From Adiantum capillus-veneris (taxonomy: Eukaryota; Streptophyta; Polypodiopsida; Polypodiales; Pteridaceae), in the NCBI GenBank assembly GCA_014529385.2, contig CM043963.1, positions 255,501 through 319,500 of the forward strand: a stretch of 64,000 bases of DNA, in the 5' to 3' direction. Positions 20,076 to 32,044 of the stretch are shown here, piece after piece (the first letter of the stretch is position 1; each line of letters starts with the position of its first letter). The notes beneath the pieces are model-generated. The model was given only the letters and a program-made list of their open reading frames with translations. It searched no databases and was not told where the DNA came from. The position numbers and the translations under genes are program-made.

Positions 20076-22745
20076 CGTCAGAAAGCCTCGACATCAGGAA
20101 CCCTTGAGTTAATTACTCAAGACCCAACACTTGCACAACATATTGGTTTGAATTGCATTGATCTTCAAAGCATGGTAAAGCCAACCAAGGCTATGCATAG
20201 ACACGATTGTTCAATCCATGCACACAGCCGTCTCGGAGTACGCCATCTAGGAGGGGTGGAAGGAAACTAAGTAATTAAGGGCAACGTTTGAAGAGGCAGA
20301 AAAAAGTTTGATGTTTGAAAAATTACCTAATAATGTCCTTATAAATCATCAACACGGAAAAATTAACTCATAATATCTTCCCGATGATTGTAAATAGTGT
20401 ATATACTATCAGAAAATCATAAAAAATAGCCCTTTTTGGTTATTTTTCATCATTTTTCTTGATATTGAGACTTAAAAATAGAGAAATCCAACAAAAAACA
20501 ATAAAGTAGTGTTTTTCAATGGATTTTATTAATTATTGAATTTTCACTTTGCTATTTTAGTGCATTTTGTTAATTTCTTTGATTTTTTCAATAAACATGT
20601 CAAAAATTAATGATAAATAGCAAAAGAGCTCAGATGGAAAAAAATGAAGACACACTGGTGATTAGAAAGACAAGGTGGACAAGCACAAAAATTTCAATCA
20701 AATTGGTAGATGGAAGCGGGAAGCCTAAATTAAACGGCCATACCTACTTTTGCAGAATTCTTGCAGAATGAGCTACAGGAACCCGACTGAGGAAATTTTT
20801 GAGTCTAATATAAATTTCATGGCCTAGTAGGACTAACAGGGGAATTTGGGGAAAAATGGTTCGGGAAGTCCGAGTATAGATACCCAAGGTAGGCTAAAAT
20901 CACTTCATTTCCACTTGTTGCCTTTGGAGAGAGAGCCTTTCGGCTTCTTTCGCGCGCACTTTTGGGAGTCCACAGTCACTTGTTTTCAGCGCCATGTCAC
21001 ACGAGACATGAGGGGTAAGTTATATACTTATCAATGATCCATTTTGTATGGCCGTTAGCTAGTCTAAACCTGTGGAAAAAACTCTAGAATCGAAGCTGTG
21101 CACGAAGAACTACGACCAAAAATCGACCATAGCTGCCTGTTACCTCAACCAAATCGAATGAGATTTGAACTGTAGCATGCCCCAACATAACACTTCTATA
21201 TCAACAGTTGACCATTCGGCAAGGGTCGAGGGGGTCCCTAGTAGAAAAGCTAGGTTTTTGGCTGATGCCAGAATTGCATTCTTACTCCACAGATAGCTCG
21301 CATATGAGGTCTATACACAATGTATATGATTGGTTTCATAAAATCAATCAACTGAAGCTCTCAAAAAAAAAAAACTCGAAGGCTACAAAGCGTCAAATTC
21401 GACATATGAGGTCTTCACTGCAAATAGGCCAAAATTGGATGAGTTGCTTCACGACAATGTTGCGGACAAGTCCAAAGCCTTAAAAGTGACTTACCAACAC
21501 TACACACCAAGTCACAAAAATCGGTGATTTCAGAGTCGACAAAGGAAGAAGTGATGCCGGCAAGACCAAACTTTACCAAATTCAATTTAGGACTTATAGA
21601 ATTTGTTTAGGTCAAAATTTATAAGTTTTGCAAGAAAATGATGACTATTGTAAATGATTATTTACTTTTGCAATATTTTGGCTTGAAATTTGTATCATCA
21701 CCTCACCTATCACTTGTACACACCTATTACATGCCAAATTTCAAGTATGAGCCAAAATGATCAACTATAGCTTGGGAAATTGCCAAAAAACGCAAAGAAG
21801 TCCTTGCAAGCCAATTTCTGAGTTGTGAGCCACATTTTTTGATCCAAATCACCTCGTATCACATACACACGGTCTATACCATGCCTAAAACCAAATTGTA
21901 CCAAAAAATGTTCATTTTGATGAAAAAGTTAATAATCACGATTATTTACTTTTTGACCAAAATGTGGGAAATTTGCAACTTTGCCATCATGGGACCAAAC
22001 TACATGATGTCCTAAGCCCACTAGCCAAGTTTGAACAAATTTGGAGCTCAAAATCTCAAAATTTCTTCACATCTACTGTTTTAAAGACCTAAAACCAAAA
22101 TTTGGCACCATTTTCATCCTATGCACCCACATGAGCCCATATTTCACTCAGAGTATCTATTTGGTATATACTTCAAGCCTATAATGCCAAGTTTGCAAAA
22201 AGTTGAAAAAATTATTCAACTCTGAAAATAATCGCGATTATTTTCTTTTGTTGTAATTTTTTATTTTGACTTCATAATTTTGATTGTTACATGTTTTTAT
22301 TCAACTATGCATGTTTAAAATTTTATTTGAAGCAAATTGGACTCAATTTTTGTCAGCATTTTACAATGAAGGACAATTCAAAGAAGAATCTATCAAATTT
22401 GGTAACTTTGATACTCTATTCACTTAATAGGAGCCATGCAAGATGCAAGAGCTACCACCATACCAACTGGACCCCAATTCAGGCAAGACTGCCAAAGCAA
22501 CCTACCTGTTGAAAGAACAACTTGAAGAGCATAACCCAACAATATTCACAGGTAGATTCAAGAGCAAAGAAAGACATCAGATAGAACTACACTAAACCAA
22601 CATGCATGAATATAAGAAGCTAACCAAACATGGAAGGATACACCAGTCCACCTATGTTAGCAAAGTTGAGTTTCAGAAATAAAAAATTCTTCATATGCTA
22701 GGAAAGGACTAGGAACAAACAACTTGTAATGCCAAGGGTGATGTG
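20076..22745. other. AT-rich non-coding stretch
   Basis: No convincing gene. A purine-rich stretch (GGAGGGGTGGAAGGAAAC, about 20250-20270) could be the polypurine tract of element B, which would make the following 2 kb its 3' LTR, but no matching 5' LTR is seen. Many phrases of the type AATTTGGCACCA/CAAATTTGGAGC recur loosely between 21600 and 22300. Confidence 0.4.
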
Positions 22746-23363
22746 TGGCAATCACTCAATCTGCTATTTTAGATGTGTGACAAAGATGGTTGGTCACAAA
22801 ATAATTTCAGCGAGTTTAAGGAGAACCTTCAACTACTGAAGAAAGCATTTAAGAGAGCATGGAATGAAACTCAGATCACATTACATAATATTGATAAAGC
22901 ACCCTTTTAAATAAAAAGGACTAAGAGGATGTTTAAAATGCGTGACAACTTGTTTTATTTGCAGCACATCATTTTCAATCACTTGCCATACTCCATTCAA
23001 AAGTATGAAAACCCAGGCATATGGAGCACCCAAGTCTTGGAAAGGTCTCATTACATGGCCAGGAATGCATATTTTAGACACACACAGCATGGTGGCTCTT
23101 GAGATAAGGAAAATAGTTTGAAGGAGTTGTTTCAATGGTTTTATCAAAGAATCCTTCATTGTGTGAAAAAACATGTATTGGAGAGTTCAACAATAGCACA
23201 AACAGTTAGGCATTTGCAACAAAAGAAAAGGAAACGAGCAGACACATTCAACAACTCACGGACTCGTGAAGGGCAAAGAAAGTGGAGAGAGATGATGGAA
23301 TATTTAGGCCTAGAGAATTTGATTTTAGGTCACAACATGTACATGGGATGCCGAATGATTTAA
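22746..23363 (+). pseudogene. unrecognised protein remnant, possibly a transposase
   Basis: One frame can be followed for about 205 codons with three in-frame stops (22770, 22908, 23100). It reads DGWSQNNFSEFKENLQLLKK, then LQHIIFNHLPYSIQKYENPG, IWSTQVLERSHYMARNAYF and RHTQHGG. After the last stop come ELFQWFYQRILHCVKKH and a basic stretch QQKKRKRAD. The long single-frame coherence and protein-like composition argue for a former gene. I cannot assign a family; a cut-and-paste transposase is only a guess from the setting. It converges with minus-strand remnants starting at about 23380. Confidence 0.45.
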
Positions 23364-23379
23364 CATATCCTGTACAAGT

Positions 23380-24550
23380 CACAAGTCTCTCAACTTGATG
23401 TGACTGTTTAGGGATACCTTTTGGCACATCACCCTTGTATTGAAGCAATAAATGTTTGCCATAATATAAGAGTTTGTTTTGGGTTTTGTTTCACTAAAGA
23501 GAGTGCCATTTCTATATATGTGTAATAATAAGTTGTACCACCACCTATATACACCGGACACTATCGAAAACATTCTCTTGCAAAACCTTTGTCGAGGAGG
23601 ATAACTTTGTCTCCATTTTCTGGTAGCATTGTTCCACCTAGGAAGCATGAGAGCATCTTTAAGGTGAATTTTGCAGTATTCCCCTCTTGGGACATTCTAT
23701 TGTGAAAGACTAGTATGGGTTCCTCATAGAGTTTGGCAAGATATTGTCCTAGTGCTGGATGCCTTCCACGATACTCTCTTGTTTGATGATGAAGAAAGTC
23801 ATCCTTTTCAGTAATCTACGACTATACACACAAGGATGAGTTAGTGAGTGAGAGTGATGGGGATGGGGTTGGGGGGGGGGGGGGGGGGGGGGGGGGCTGC
23901 TTACCATGAAGCTCTCATGCATATACAAGTCATCCTTCCATAGGTCCAGTGACCTCATTGACCCTTGTGTTTTTGGATGCGTGAACCATTCCTCTACTTC
24001 TTGATTACTTGACGTTGTTCCTGATATCTTGGAAGATAGAATCATACGGGAGTGTCTCTCTATACTCTTTTGCATTGTCAAAGCAGAGTTTGAGGCAGAG
24101 TTTGAGGCATTCCAATGGGTTACTGGAGGTTTCCATCACCACGTCATCACTTTTGTCATCAGATACAAATCTACCCCTCTCCTCTTGAAATTAGGAGATG
24201 GTGGCAAGTGCAAAGTCCTCCCTTAAAGAAAATATACTTTGAATGTCATGGAGGAAAATGTATGATCTCTCACTAAATTTAAACTCTGGCAATTTAGGTA
24301 GCATCAATGTGGCTTGCTTCTCATTGAAGCCAGACACATCTAAAGGTGGCTTGGTTTCAGATATTTTAACTAAGAGGATTTTGCTTCGTTCCATGTCTTT
24401 AGGCTCTACCTCAAGATTAATAGCCTCCTTAATCTTGATGTCTTCATTGAACTCCATGTCCTCCTCCTCCTGCTCATCGTGTGGTAGATCCTCTTCCTCC
24501 ATAACCTATGAAGGATCCTTAATGAGACTAGAAAGTAGAGAATTTAAGAA
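23380..24550 (-). pseudogene. minus-strand protein remnant, distal part, split by the CACTA element
   Basis: The best piece is 24191-24502, acidic at its start (MEEEDLPHDEQEEEDMEFNE) and then ordinary. Upstream in the same frame FLNSLLSSLIKDPS leads to the CACTA boundary. With the CACTA and one GAA copy removed, the same frame continues through the boundary into 32262-32549 with only stop codons, no frameshift. Below 24190, VVMETSSNPLECLKLCLKLC and FDNAKEYRETL are readable in another frame. A run of 26 G sits at 23871-23896. I do not recognise the protein. Confidence 0.45.
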
Positions 24551-24562
24551 CACTACAAGAGG
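24551..24562 (+). repeat. left TIR of the CACTA element
   Basis: CACTACAAGAGG, preceded by the target duplication GAA. The next base differs between the two ends. Confidence 0.95.
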
Positions 24563-24572
24563 CTCTTCATAT

Positions 24573-24682
24573 TAGCGACGCTCACACAGCGACGCTCAAA
24601 AAAAAAATTCCCGACGTCGCTATGAGCGTCGCTATAAGCGTCGCAAATTTACAAAGAAATTTGCGACGCTCATAGCGACGCC
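24573..24682. promoter_or_regulatory. left subterminal repeat array
   Basis: At least six copies of TAGCGACGC or GCGACGC(T) in both orientations within 110 bp, including an inverted pair around ACGTCGCTATGAGCGTCGC. In En/Spm such subterminal repeats are bound by the TNPA/TNP1-type protein and also serve as promoter elements. The role here is by analogy. Confidence 0.85.
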
Positions 24683-24790
24683 GGCTGGGGTAAAAAAATA
24701 ACCAAGCGAGCCCCAAAAACTCAGATCTCAGATCTGAGTTTTTCGGCGCCCTCAAGCAAGGAGCAGGTAACGCTCTCCCTCACTCTCTCT

Positions 24791-24793
<3 letters not shown>

Positions 24794-24828
<35 letters not shown>

Positions 24829-24921
24829 CTTCTCCAAAAACACACACACACACACGAGGAGAGGAAGGAGAGCCAGGTATGCTCCTTCCCTCTCCTCATT
24901 CTCATGTTCCCTTCCCCTCTT

Positions 24922-24956
<35 letters not shown>

Positions 24957-24975
24957 TACACACACACATACTGTT

Positions 24976-25061
<86 letters not shown>
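24794..25061. repeat. simple repeats in the CACTA leader: (CT)n, (CA)n, (GA)n
   Basis: CT run at 24794-24824, several CA runs to about 24970, and a long GA run at 24979-25061. Downstream to about 25290, three near-identical ~55-bp units (CATGCATA, AACAAAAAACGCAC, ATTGAGAGAGAAAAAGAG) follow in tandem. Confidence 0.9.
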
Positions 25062-25065
<4 letters not shown>

Positions 25066-25555
25066 AACAAAAACAAAAACGCACACACACATACATAAAC
25101 AAAGAATGCACACACACATTGAGAGAGAAAAAGAGAGAGAGAGAGCATGCATAAACAAAAAACGCACGCATTGAGAGAGGAAAAGAGAGAGAGAACATGC
25201 ATAAACAAAAAACGCACACATTGAGAGAGAAAAAGAGAGAGAAAACATGCATACGATCCAAAAAAACGCACACACATTGAGAGAGAAAGAGAGAGAAACT
25301 AATTTAACGTCGTAGGAAACTAATTAAAATTAAAAGACCTAAAGATCTAGCCGACGAGGAGTTGAACTCAAGACCTATTATTCAAGAGGGAAATGGCATA
25401 ATCAATCTATCATACTTGGCATGGGTGATAGAAAGGTTATACCATTTATCTCTTTTTATTGGCACACACATCCACACACGCGCACACACACAAGAAGAAG
25501 AGAGTTATAACGTCGTAGGAAACTATCTTAAAAGACGTTAAAGATTAGGTTATAT

Positions 25556-25938
25556 GTAGACTTACATTAAATTAGATTTAGGTTTATTTTTAACTAGATT
25601 TACGTTTATTTAAGCTAGATTTAGATTTACGTTATATTAGATTAGATTTAGGCCTCCATAGACTGCGATGCCTGCATGAAGCGGGTGAAGAAAGCCCTCA
25701 ATGGAATATAGGGTATTGCTGCCTTCACTCATGGTGGGCTCTGTCGATCCAAAAGTACTGGTGAAATGTCTTCAGAAGATAGGGAAGAAGGTGGATCTTC
25801 AGGGCGGCAAGAGTCACTACATCCCCGACACAATGACCATCTAGACAACCTCTAGTCATTAGACTTATGTTAAATTAGATTTAGCTTTATTTTTAGTTAG
25901 ATTTACGTTTATTTAGATTTACGCTTATTTACGTTAGA
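25556..25938. repeat. AT-rich direct repeats flanking the captured fragment
   Basis: The sequence at about 25556-25640 (AAATTAGATTTAGGTTTATT and following) recurs at about 25868-25938 (AAATTAGATTTAGCTTTATT and following). The HMA fragment lies between the two copies, suggesting it arrived in or beside a duplicated segment. Confidence 0.7.
25661..25844 (+). pseudogene. captured HMA-domain (metallochaperone-like) gene fragment inside the CACTA element
   Basis: Frame one reads DCDACMKRVKKALNGI, then a TAG and GIAAFT. This matches the start of a heavy-metal-associated domain, whose CxxC binds the metal and is followed by KVKKAL..I.G. One frame over, from 25743, it reads VDPKVLVKCLQKIGKKVDL and then QGGKSHYIPD, matching the last strand and helix of the same fold (typically VDP..LV..L.K.GK.AEL). 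The two halves are in correct order and spacing, separated by a stop and a one-base frameshift. Plant HIPP-type metallochaperones carry this domain. The copy lies in the transposon leader on the sense strand and cannot make a full protein. Confidence 0.75.
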
Positions 25939-26232
25939 TTGAGCTAGTCCACGCAAGAATTACTTACGGTTTAGGGTTTAGAGTTAGACGAACAGTGAAA
26001 AGATCTACTGTGAAAAGATGTTAAGATGAAGTGAAGTGCTACAGCTAGAGAAGAGGCAAAGGGGTTTTGTCCACTACATGCAGTATCATGTAGACGTGGG
26101 TGTGTAGATTTCTTGTACCCACAAATATAGGTATTGACCAATAAAGACGAGATTATAACCTGGTGGTTCTGATCTCCGTGCACCTCTAGAACGAGGTGTG
26201 CGGGGATTGGACATGACTAGAGAATGTGAGGT

Positions 26233-26234
<2 letters not shown>

Positions 26235-26299
<65 letters not shown>
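26235..26299. repeat. (GA)n tract just upstream of TNP2
   Basis: Pure GA run, 65 bp, ending 65 bp before the TNP2 start codon. It probably lies in the promoter or 5' UTR. GA runs close to starts can bind GAGA-type factors in plants, but nothing here shows that directly. Confidence 0.9.
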
Positions 26300-26302
<3 letters not shown>

Positions 26303-26364
26303 GACGAAGAATGCCAATAGAATATTAAATTTGTTGTCCAGGTTATAAGTTTTTTATCCTCATT

Positions 26365-29300
26365 ATGAGTAGCGACGAGGATGTGGGACCGTCCAACCGA
26401 AACACCTATCTCTCAACGAGGGTCTTATGTCCTTGTAATCAATGCAAGCATGCTGTGCGACGGACAAGACGTGTTTCTTTGCAGCACGTTCGCGAATTTG
26501 GCGATTTTGATCCATCTATTATAGATCGGGTTGTTGCCAATTATAACTCGTCGGACTCTGACGCTGGCCAACAAGCAGCAATCTTGCAACCCAATAGACG
26601 TGTTCGCAGGCGCTTTGGTCAAGCAGCATATGTGAGGCCACAAGATGTAGCCTCTGACAGCTCGGGGGATGATCATGCAGAGCACATTCCCAACAAGGCA
26701 ATGTTTGAGCCCGAGATCGATGAAATGATCGAGACGATCATGGATTCAGAAAGGCTTATCTATGATGATATGAAAAGTGAAGCCGATACGCCATTGTATA
26801 ATGGAGCACGTATGTCTAGATTGAAAGCACTCCTGGTTCTTCTCAACATGCAGGCAAAGTTTGGATGGAGTGACACTAGCGTCACAACGCTTTTCAGGTG
26901 ATCTATTACAATTAGTTTACTTTAATAGAACTCTAAATGTATAATGATCTGATAGATTTTTACACGACTGTATCATATTTTTATGTTGTGTAGATTGCTG
27001 AAAGAGCACATACTACCAGCTGACAATGTGATGCCAGATTCCCGAGATGAAGCAAGAAAGATTTTGCGAAACTTGGGGATGGATTACAATTCTATCCACG
27101 CTTGTCCTAATGACTGCATTCTTTTCAGAGGGGAATTCATAGACATGGAGAAGTGTCCGAAATGTGATTCCGGAAGATATCGAGTAGATCTCCACGGGAC
27201 AAAAATTCCACAAAAGGTTTTGCGACATTTCCCTCTGCTTCCTCGCATCAAGCATTTCTTCGAATGTAAGTCCATGGCCGCCCTAGCATCATGGCATGAG
27301 GAGAATAAATCTTCGGATGGTGTGCTACGAATTCCTGCAGATTGCGTAGCGTGGAAACATATAGATGGAACATGGTCGGATTTCGCCTGGGAAACTCGAA
27401 ATTTGCGCTTAGGCCTGGCTATGGATGGCGTAAATCCATTTGGTCAAAGATCAACATCTTACAGTGTATGGCCCATTGTCATCGTCAACTACAACATTCC
27501 CCCGTGGTTGACTACGAAGAAGGGGCACCTATGGCTAAGCTTGATTGTGCCAAGGCGATATAAAATGGGGAATATGGATGTGTATCTTCGTCCACTATTG
27601 GAAGAGCTACAACAATTGTGGATTGGCATAGAGGTGGTGGATATGAGCCGACACACAGGACGACAGAATGCTTTGATCAGAGGCATTCTAATGTGGACCA
27701 TGCATGACTATCCCGGGATAACAGAATGCTCAGGTGATCTATTGACACTCCTCACTCAAACACTATAAATCTTGTTTTTTCCCATAGTTGATCTATTATC
27801 ATGTGTATACATGCAGGGCTTCAAACAAGAGGATACAGAGCATGTGTCACATGTGGACCTAGACTGAATGCACGTAGGGCACCCTCACTGAAGAAGCAAA
27901 TCTACGAAGGTCATCAAGCGTATCTTCCAGAGAATCATGTGTTATGCGACGGCTTTTTGGGAAGAGAGCCACCAAGGATGTCTGCACAAGCATGGTTAGA
28001 GCAGAAGGAGATGTGCGATGACGGATTGCCTCCAGGGATGAAGAGACTATCTCTATGGTACGAGTTACCATACTGGCCCCGACTCATGATCAATCACTTG
28101 CTCGATCCAATGCACATATTCAAGAATGTGGGTAATCTACTATGGGACCATTTGACCGGCAAGAAAGATACTTTGGGAGCCAGAGTTGACCTTAGAAATG
28201 TGGATCGTATGGAGCAATATTGGCCGCAAACAGCGTCTGATGGATCGATAAAACTCCCTAAAGCACCATGGATTTTCACAGGAGCCCAAGAACGCAAAGT
28301 AAAAGAGACCATTCGATCTTTGCGGACCCCCACTGGCGTAATGCACTCGCTCCGAACGTGTTTTACTAAAGAAGGAAAGCTTACCGGTTTGAAGTCACAC
28401 GATTGGCATAAAATGTGTCAGGTACGTTCATAGTGGACTTTAATATCATTGCATAAAATGTGGACTTTAATATCATTGCTGCACATACTTTACAGTTTAT
28501 TTTATCGGTTGCCATTGAGGGATGTTTGTCTCTCGACATCCGTAACACAATCTACAAACTTGCAAAGCTGGTGCAATGGATCTCACAAAAGGAGATCAAC
28601 GTAGACTCCATACCATTCGCCAAACTAAATGCTGCGGAGCTTGTGTGCATGTTTGAGAAACATTTTCCTACTACAATGCTAACCATTCAGGTGCATCTTC
28701 TTGTTCACATAGTTGATGAGGTGGAAATAGCTGGCACAGTTCATTCCAGATGGATGTTCTTCTTAGAGCGTTTCATGAAAACGCTTAAGGGATATGTGCG
28801 TCAAAAGGCACGTCCGGAGGGTAGCATGGCAGAAGGTTGGTTGGTATCAGAGTCCCTAGTGTACATTGGAGAGTGGCTAGACGGATTTGATAAATCCCGG
28901 GACACGCTATGGCGAACCATAGATGATGAGCGCATATCTGGGATTGTCATGTGCAATCTCGGTGTTGAGAAGAAGATGACGGAAGATCTAGAGGCTAAAA
29001 TCAACCGATTTTGCATGCTTCACAATCCAGTGATGCAAAAGTGGATTTCACAATATGAGGATGCAAAGCAAGAGCGACAAAGGGCACGAATCGAGTGGAG
29101 ACGGGGAAGACGACCACCGATGCACTATCCAGCGGTTCTGGAGAGCCTACCAACCTTCATGAGCTTAAGATGGTTGCACAACCAATTGAAAAGCGCACAA
29201 CAATGCGGTGACGAAGTGACTGAAGAAGAGTGGGAGTACTCTCGGGGTTGCGTGACCAAGGTAAGTTTGCAATGTACGACTAGCAAGTGACTTTATTTAT

Positions 29301-30093
29301 AAACGTTTGAACGGCCACTCATAATCTTTGTTCGTTGTAGTATAAGTCATACACAACACCATGGTGTAAAGGTCGTCATTTTAGGGTGGAACGAATCGAC
29401 AAAAAGCGTTTTACTCAAGATTGTGGAATCATGGCAAAATTTGAACAGTCTAGTCGACGACGTTCCTCTGATGCAGATCTTGTGGTGGCGGAACTCACTT
29501 ACTTTGGCACGCTGCAAGAGATTTTGAGGATCGATTACAGAGGATTTTTTGTCGACTTGTTCGACTTGCAATGGTTCAAGATAATCATGGAGGGTCGCAA
29601 CGCTAGTGTGCGTAGAGGAGAGTCTGGTTTTCTTGAGGTGGATTCTACTAAGAAATGGACTGACCTAAGAGACACTTTCGTACTACCCGAGCATTGTGAA
29701 CAAGTAAGTATGTAAATAGTTAACATCCCCCTTTTACAAGTTATGTGCTTGAAAGCTCTCATGTAAGTTATGTGGCTCTGGCAGGTAATATTTCATCCTA
29801 CAAAGTCTACATCAAAGTGGTGGTACGTCATAGAGGTAGCCCCTCGTAGTGCAAGGACGTATGAAGGCTACCATGTGCCAATCACAACGACATCAATGGA
29901 GGAGATCAGAGAAGATGCTCAATCAGAAGCCGCTGCAGTGGTGCCAGGCGAGCATCAAGATGCTACTACTCTATATGGGGTGCATGCAGAGGAGCTACAA
30001 AATGAAACAGAGGATATGTGTTTAAACGGAGAGCTCTATATAGATATAGGAAGTTATGCTGAGTTATGCGAGGATGAGAGAGAGATCTCTTAA
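26365..30093 (+). CDS. TNP2-type CACTA transposase, six exons, apparently intact
   Basis: Exons 26365-26897, 26994-27733, 27817-28421, 28496-29260, 29341-29703 and 29785-30093 sum to 3315 bases, giving 1104 residues with no internal stop. All five introns are 73-96 bp and start GT and end AG; phases 2, 1, 0, 0, 0 all match. Exon 1 carries a transposase-associated domain (VLCPCNQCKHAVRR). Exons 2-3 are the Tnp2 catalytic region: CPNDCILF, CPKCDSGRY, LAMDGVNPFG (about residue 321), YNIPPW, GNMDVYLRPLLEELQQLW, MWTMHDYPGI, CVTC, and LDPMHIFKNVGNLLWDHL. Exon 4 is DUF4218-like (TIQVHLLVHIVDEVEIAG) and exon 5 DUF4216-like (VDLFDLQWFKI). It cuts and pastes the element in the nucleus. Splice sites are predicted from sequence only. 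Confidence 0.9.
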
Positions 30094-30365
30094 AGCCACA
30101 AATATTGTATTTGAACAATTTTGCTCCGTGTTGTAAAAGCTCTGGCTCTCTAAGTACCTTCCATGGTGTATAACACTCTTTTCTACTCGCGCTCACATCT
30201 TTTGATTGAAAATTCTGAGTTTTCGACTTGCCTCTTCTATCACTCGATTCATTGCGTCATTGTATTTATATGCGTCATTACGTCATTGTATTTAATGGTC
30301 TTTGCATCATTGTCTACTCTATTCATTCAATATTAAGTTTAAATATTCGTGTGTTTAATGCAGGT

Positions 30366-31679
30366 ATGGATGATGAGGAGTTTCTTTCTTCTTTGTCACC
30401 GCAGCAGAGACAGTGGTACGTGGAGCGTCATCGCTCTGGCGCATCATCGCGCGTTCCTACTCCATCCACGTCTCCCTCTCTTTCGGAGCATTCGATGCGC
30501 TCCGAAGCTTCGGCGTCGACGAGACGAGCTTCACACTCGTCTAGACACCGGCGCTCTAGTGGTGGCGGTGGCGGTTGTTGTGGGGATTCCGCCACCGATG
30601 CCTCCACACCGCCTCGTGTTTGACGAGGCTCTTTACCCTCCCCTTCTTTGCCCGCCCCCACACCAGCCACAGCATCACCATCTACGCCAGGTTTTGCACG
30701 ACTGACTATTCCTAGAAGCTACACACCTCTACCTACTCCGCCAGGAGCCACCCCACTCAACACTCCTCGCTTCGGGGCCCAGACGCCGGTGGAGACACCT
30801 GACGTCCGTACCCCCATCGACACGCCGCTAGAGACCCCTGCCGGGACACCCAGGTTCACGCGTCACCGGCCAGAGGGCTTGCCTTACTCCGTCGACATCA
30901 GCGGCGGCATCATCATGGATGATGATGGCAAGAAGGTGATCTCGCGCATGCGTGGTCTTTGCTCTCAGCTGTTTAGACACTACATACTAAACAAATGGAG
31001 TGAAGTAACAAGTGATTTAAAAAACAGAGTCATCAGCATACTTCATGATGAGTTTCCCATTCCAACACGGGATCAGCGCTTCAATGAAGACCTGATGAAG
31101 ATTTGAATGCGCGAATACTGCAAACACAAGCGTTCCCAAGTGCAAAAATCAATTAAGAATGGGTGGAACAGGCTTGATTGGCTGGCCAAAGAAGATTGGA
31201 AGAATGCGAAGAAAGCAGCGCGCGAGAATCCCGACAAGTGGAAGCAACAAAAGGATGCAGCCAGAGCGCGAGTAGAGGCAGGGAGCTCGCACCACTTGGG
31301 GAGCAGTGGATGGGCATCATTTGAGGCCGATTTTGTAAGTGTTTTCACATTGCTCTTTATGCATGTTCGATAGTTTAGGGTTTATGAGTTTTTTAGTTCT
31401 AACATATTGAAATCTTTGTATGTTTTGACAGTGGTCGATGACAGGATGTGATCCCACACCGTACGAGCGTGAGTACGCAGGCAGGAAGGGCTTAAACGCC
31501 TTGATGGACATTCTCAGTTCTCGCGGCGGCATGGTTAGTATTAGGGTTTACTCTTTTTTATTTTTTGTATTGTTTTATAAATGTCGTTATATGTTTATAC
31601 TTACTGAAAGCTGTCTTATTGTCTTTTTTTGCAGAATCCGACAGATATGCCGCTTGGACGTGATGAGACGTCTGACTAA
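30366..31679 (+). pseudogene. TNP1-like (En/Spm accessory) protein gene with two in-frame TGA codons
   Basis: Starts ATGGATGATGAGGAG, 270 bp after TNP2. Exon 1 30366-31334, exon 2 31432-31533 and exon 3 31635-31679 add to 1116 bases (371 residues plus stop) with GT-AG introns. The N-terminal third is Ser/Pro/Thr-rich. The middle has ISGGIIMDDDGKKVISRMRG and an α-helical basic stretch (NRLDWLAKEDWKNAKKAARE), resembling plant En/Spm-type second proteins that bind subterminal repeats. TGA at 30621 and TGA at 31104 interrupt an otherwise continuous frame. The first is followed by CGA and could be a methyl-C decay of CGA. It may be decayed, or supplied in trans by other copies. Confidence 0.7.
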
Positions 31680-31996
31680 ACGACGTCAGTTTAGCCGTAG
31701 CTAGATAGCATTAGTTTAGGGTTTCTCATAGCTTATGTATCATGAGACGGATTTTATACGTCTTTTTGAACCATGTATATTATTACATTTGTCACCGCAG
31801 TTCCTTTTGCCAATCAATTCTTTATGCCTATGATGTTGTGCAATTGTCATTATTACATTTTCCAATCAATTCATTTTGCCTATGATGTGTACAATTGTCA
31901 ATTTTGCAAACAATGCGTCTTGTGGGTGACTATTTTGGGTCTATTATCTACCTTTGCACTTTTTTTAAAAAGTGAATCAAGTACAATATGGTTGAT

Positions 31997-32027
31997 GGGT
32001 GGCAGGGCATTCAATGCCCTGCCACCC
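31997..32027. repeat. perfect 15-bp-arm hairpin at the 3' end of the CACTA element
   Basis: GGGTGGCAGGGCATT, one base (C), then its exact complement, followed by a run of A. It lies between TNP1 and the right subterminal array. It could fold in RNA or as a DNA cruciform; no function is evident. Confidence 0.85.
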
Positions 32028-32044
32028 AAAAAAAATTCTCTCGG

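Noticed and set aside
20250-22745. 3' LTR of gypsy element B
   Set aside because: A purine-rich stretch is present near 20255, but no TG...CA boundary and no homologous 5' LTR could be found, so I did not annotate an LTR.
25340-25420. tRNA-like wording (GAGTTGAACTC near 25359, like a T-arm read in reverse)
   Set aside because: No matching acceptor, D or anticodon stems in the right spacing, so not a tRNA gene.
26365-28433. Reading TNP2 exons as three or more separate genes
   Set aside because: Intron boundaries GT-AG with matching phases join them into one 1104-residue frame with the known TNP2 domain order.
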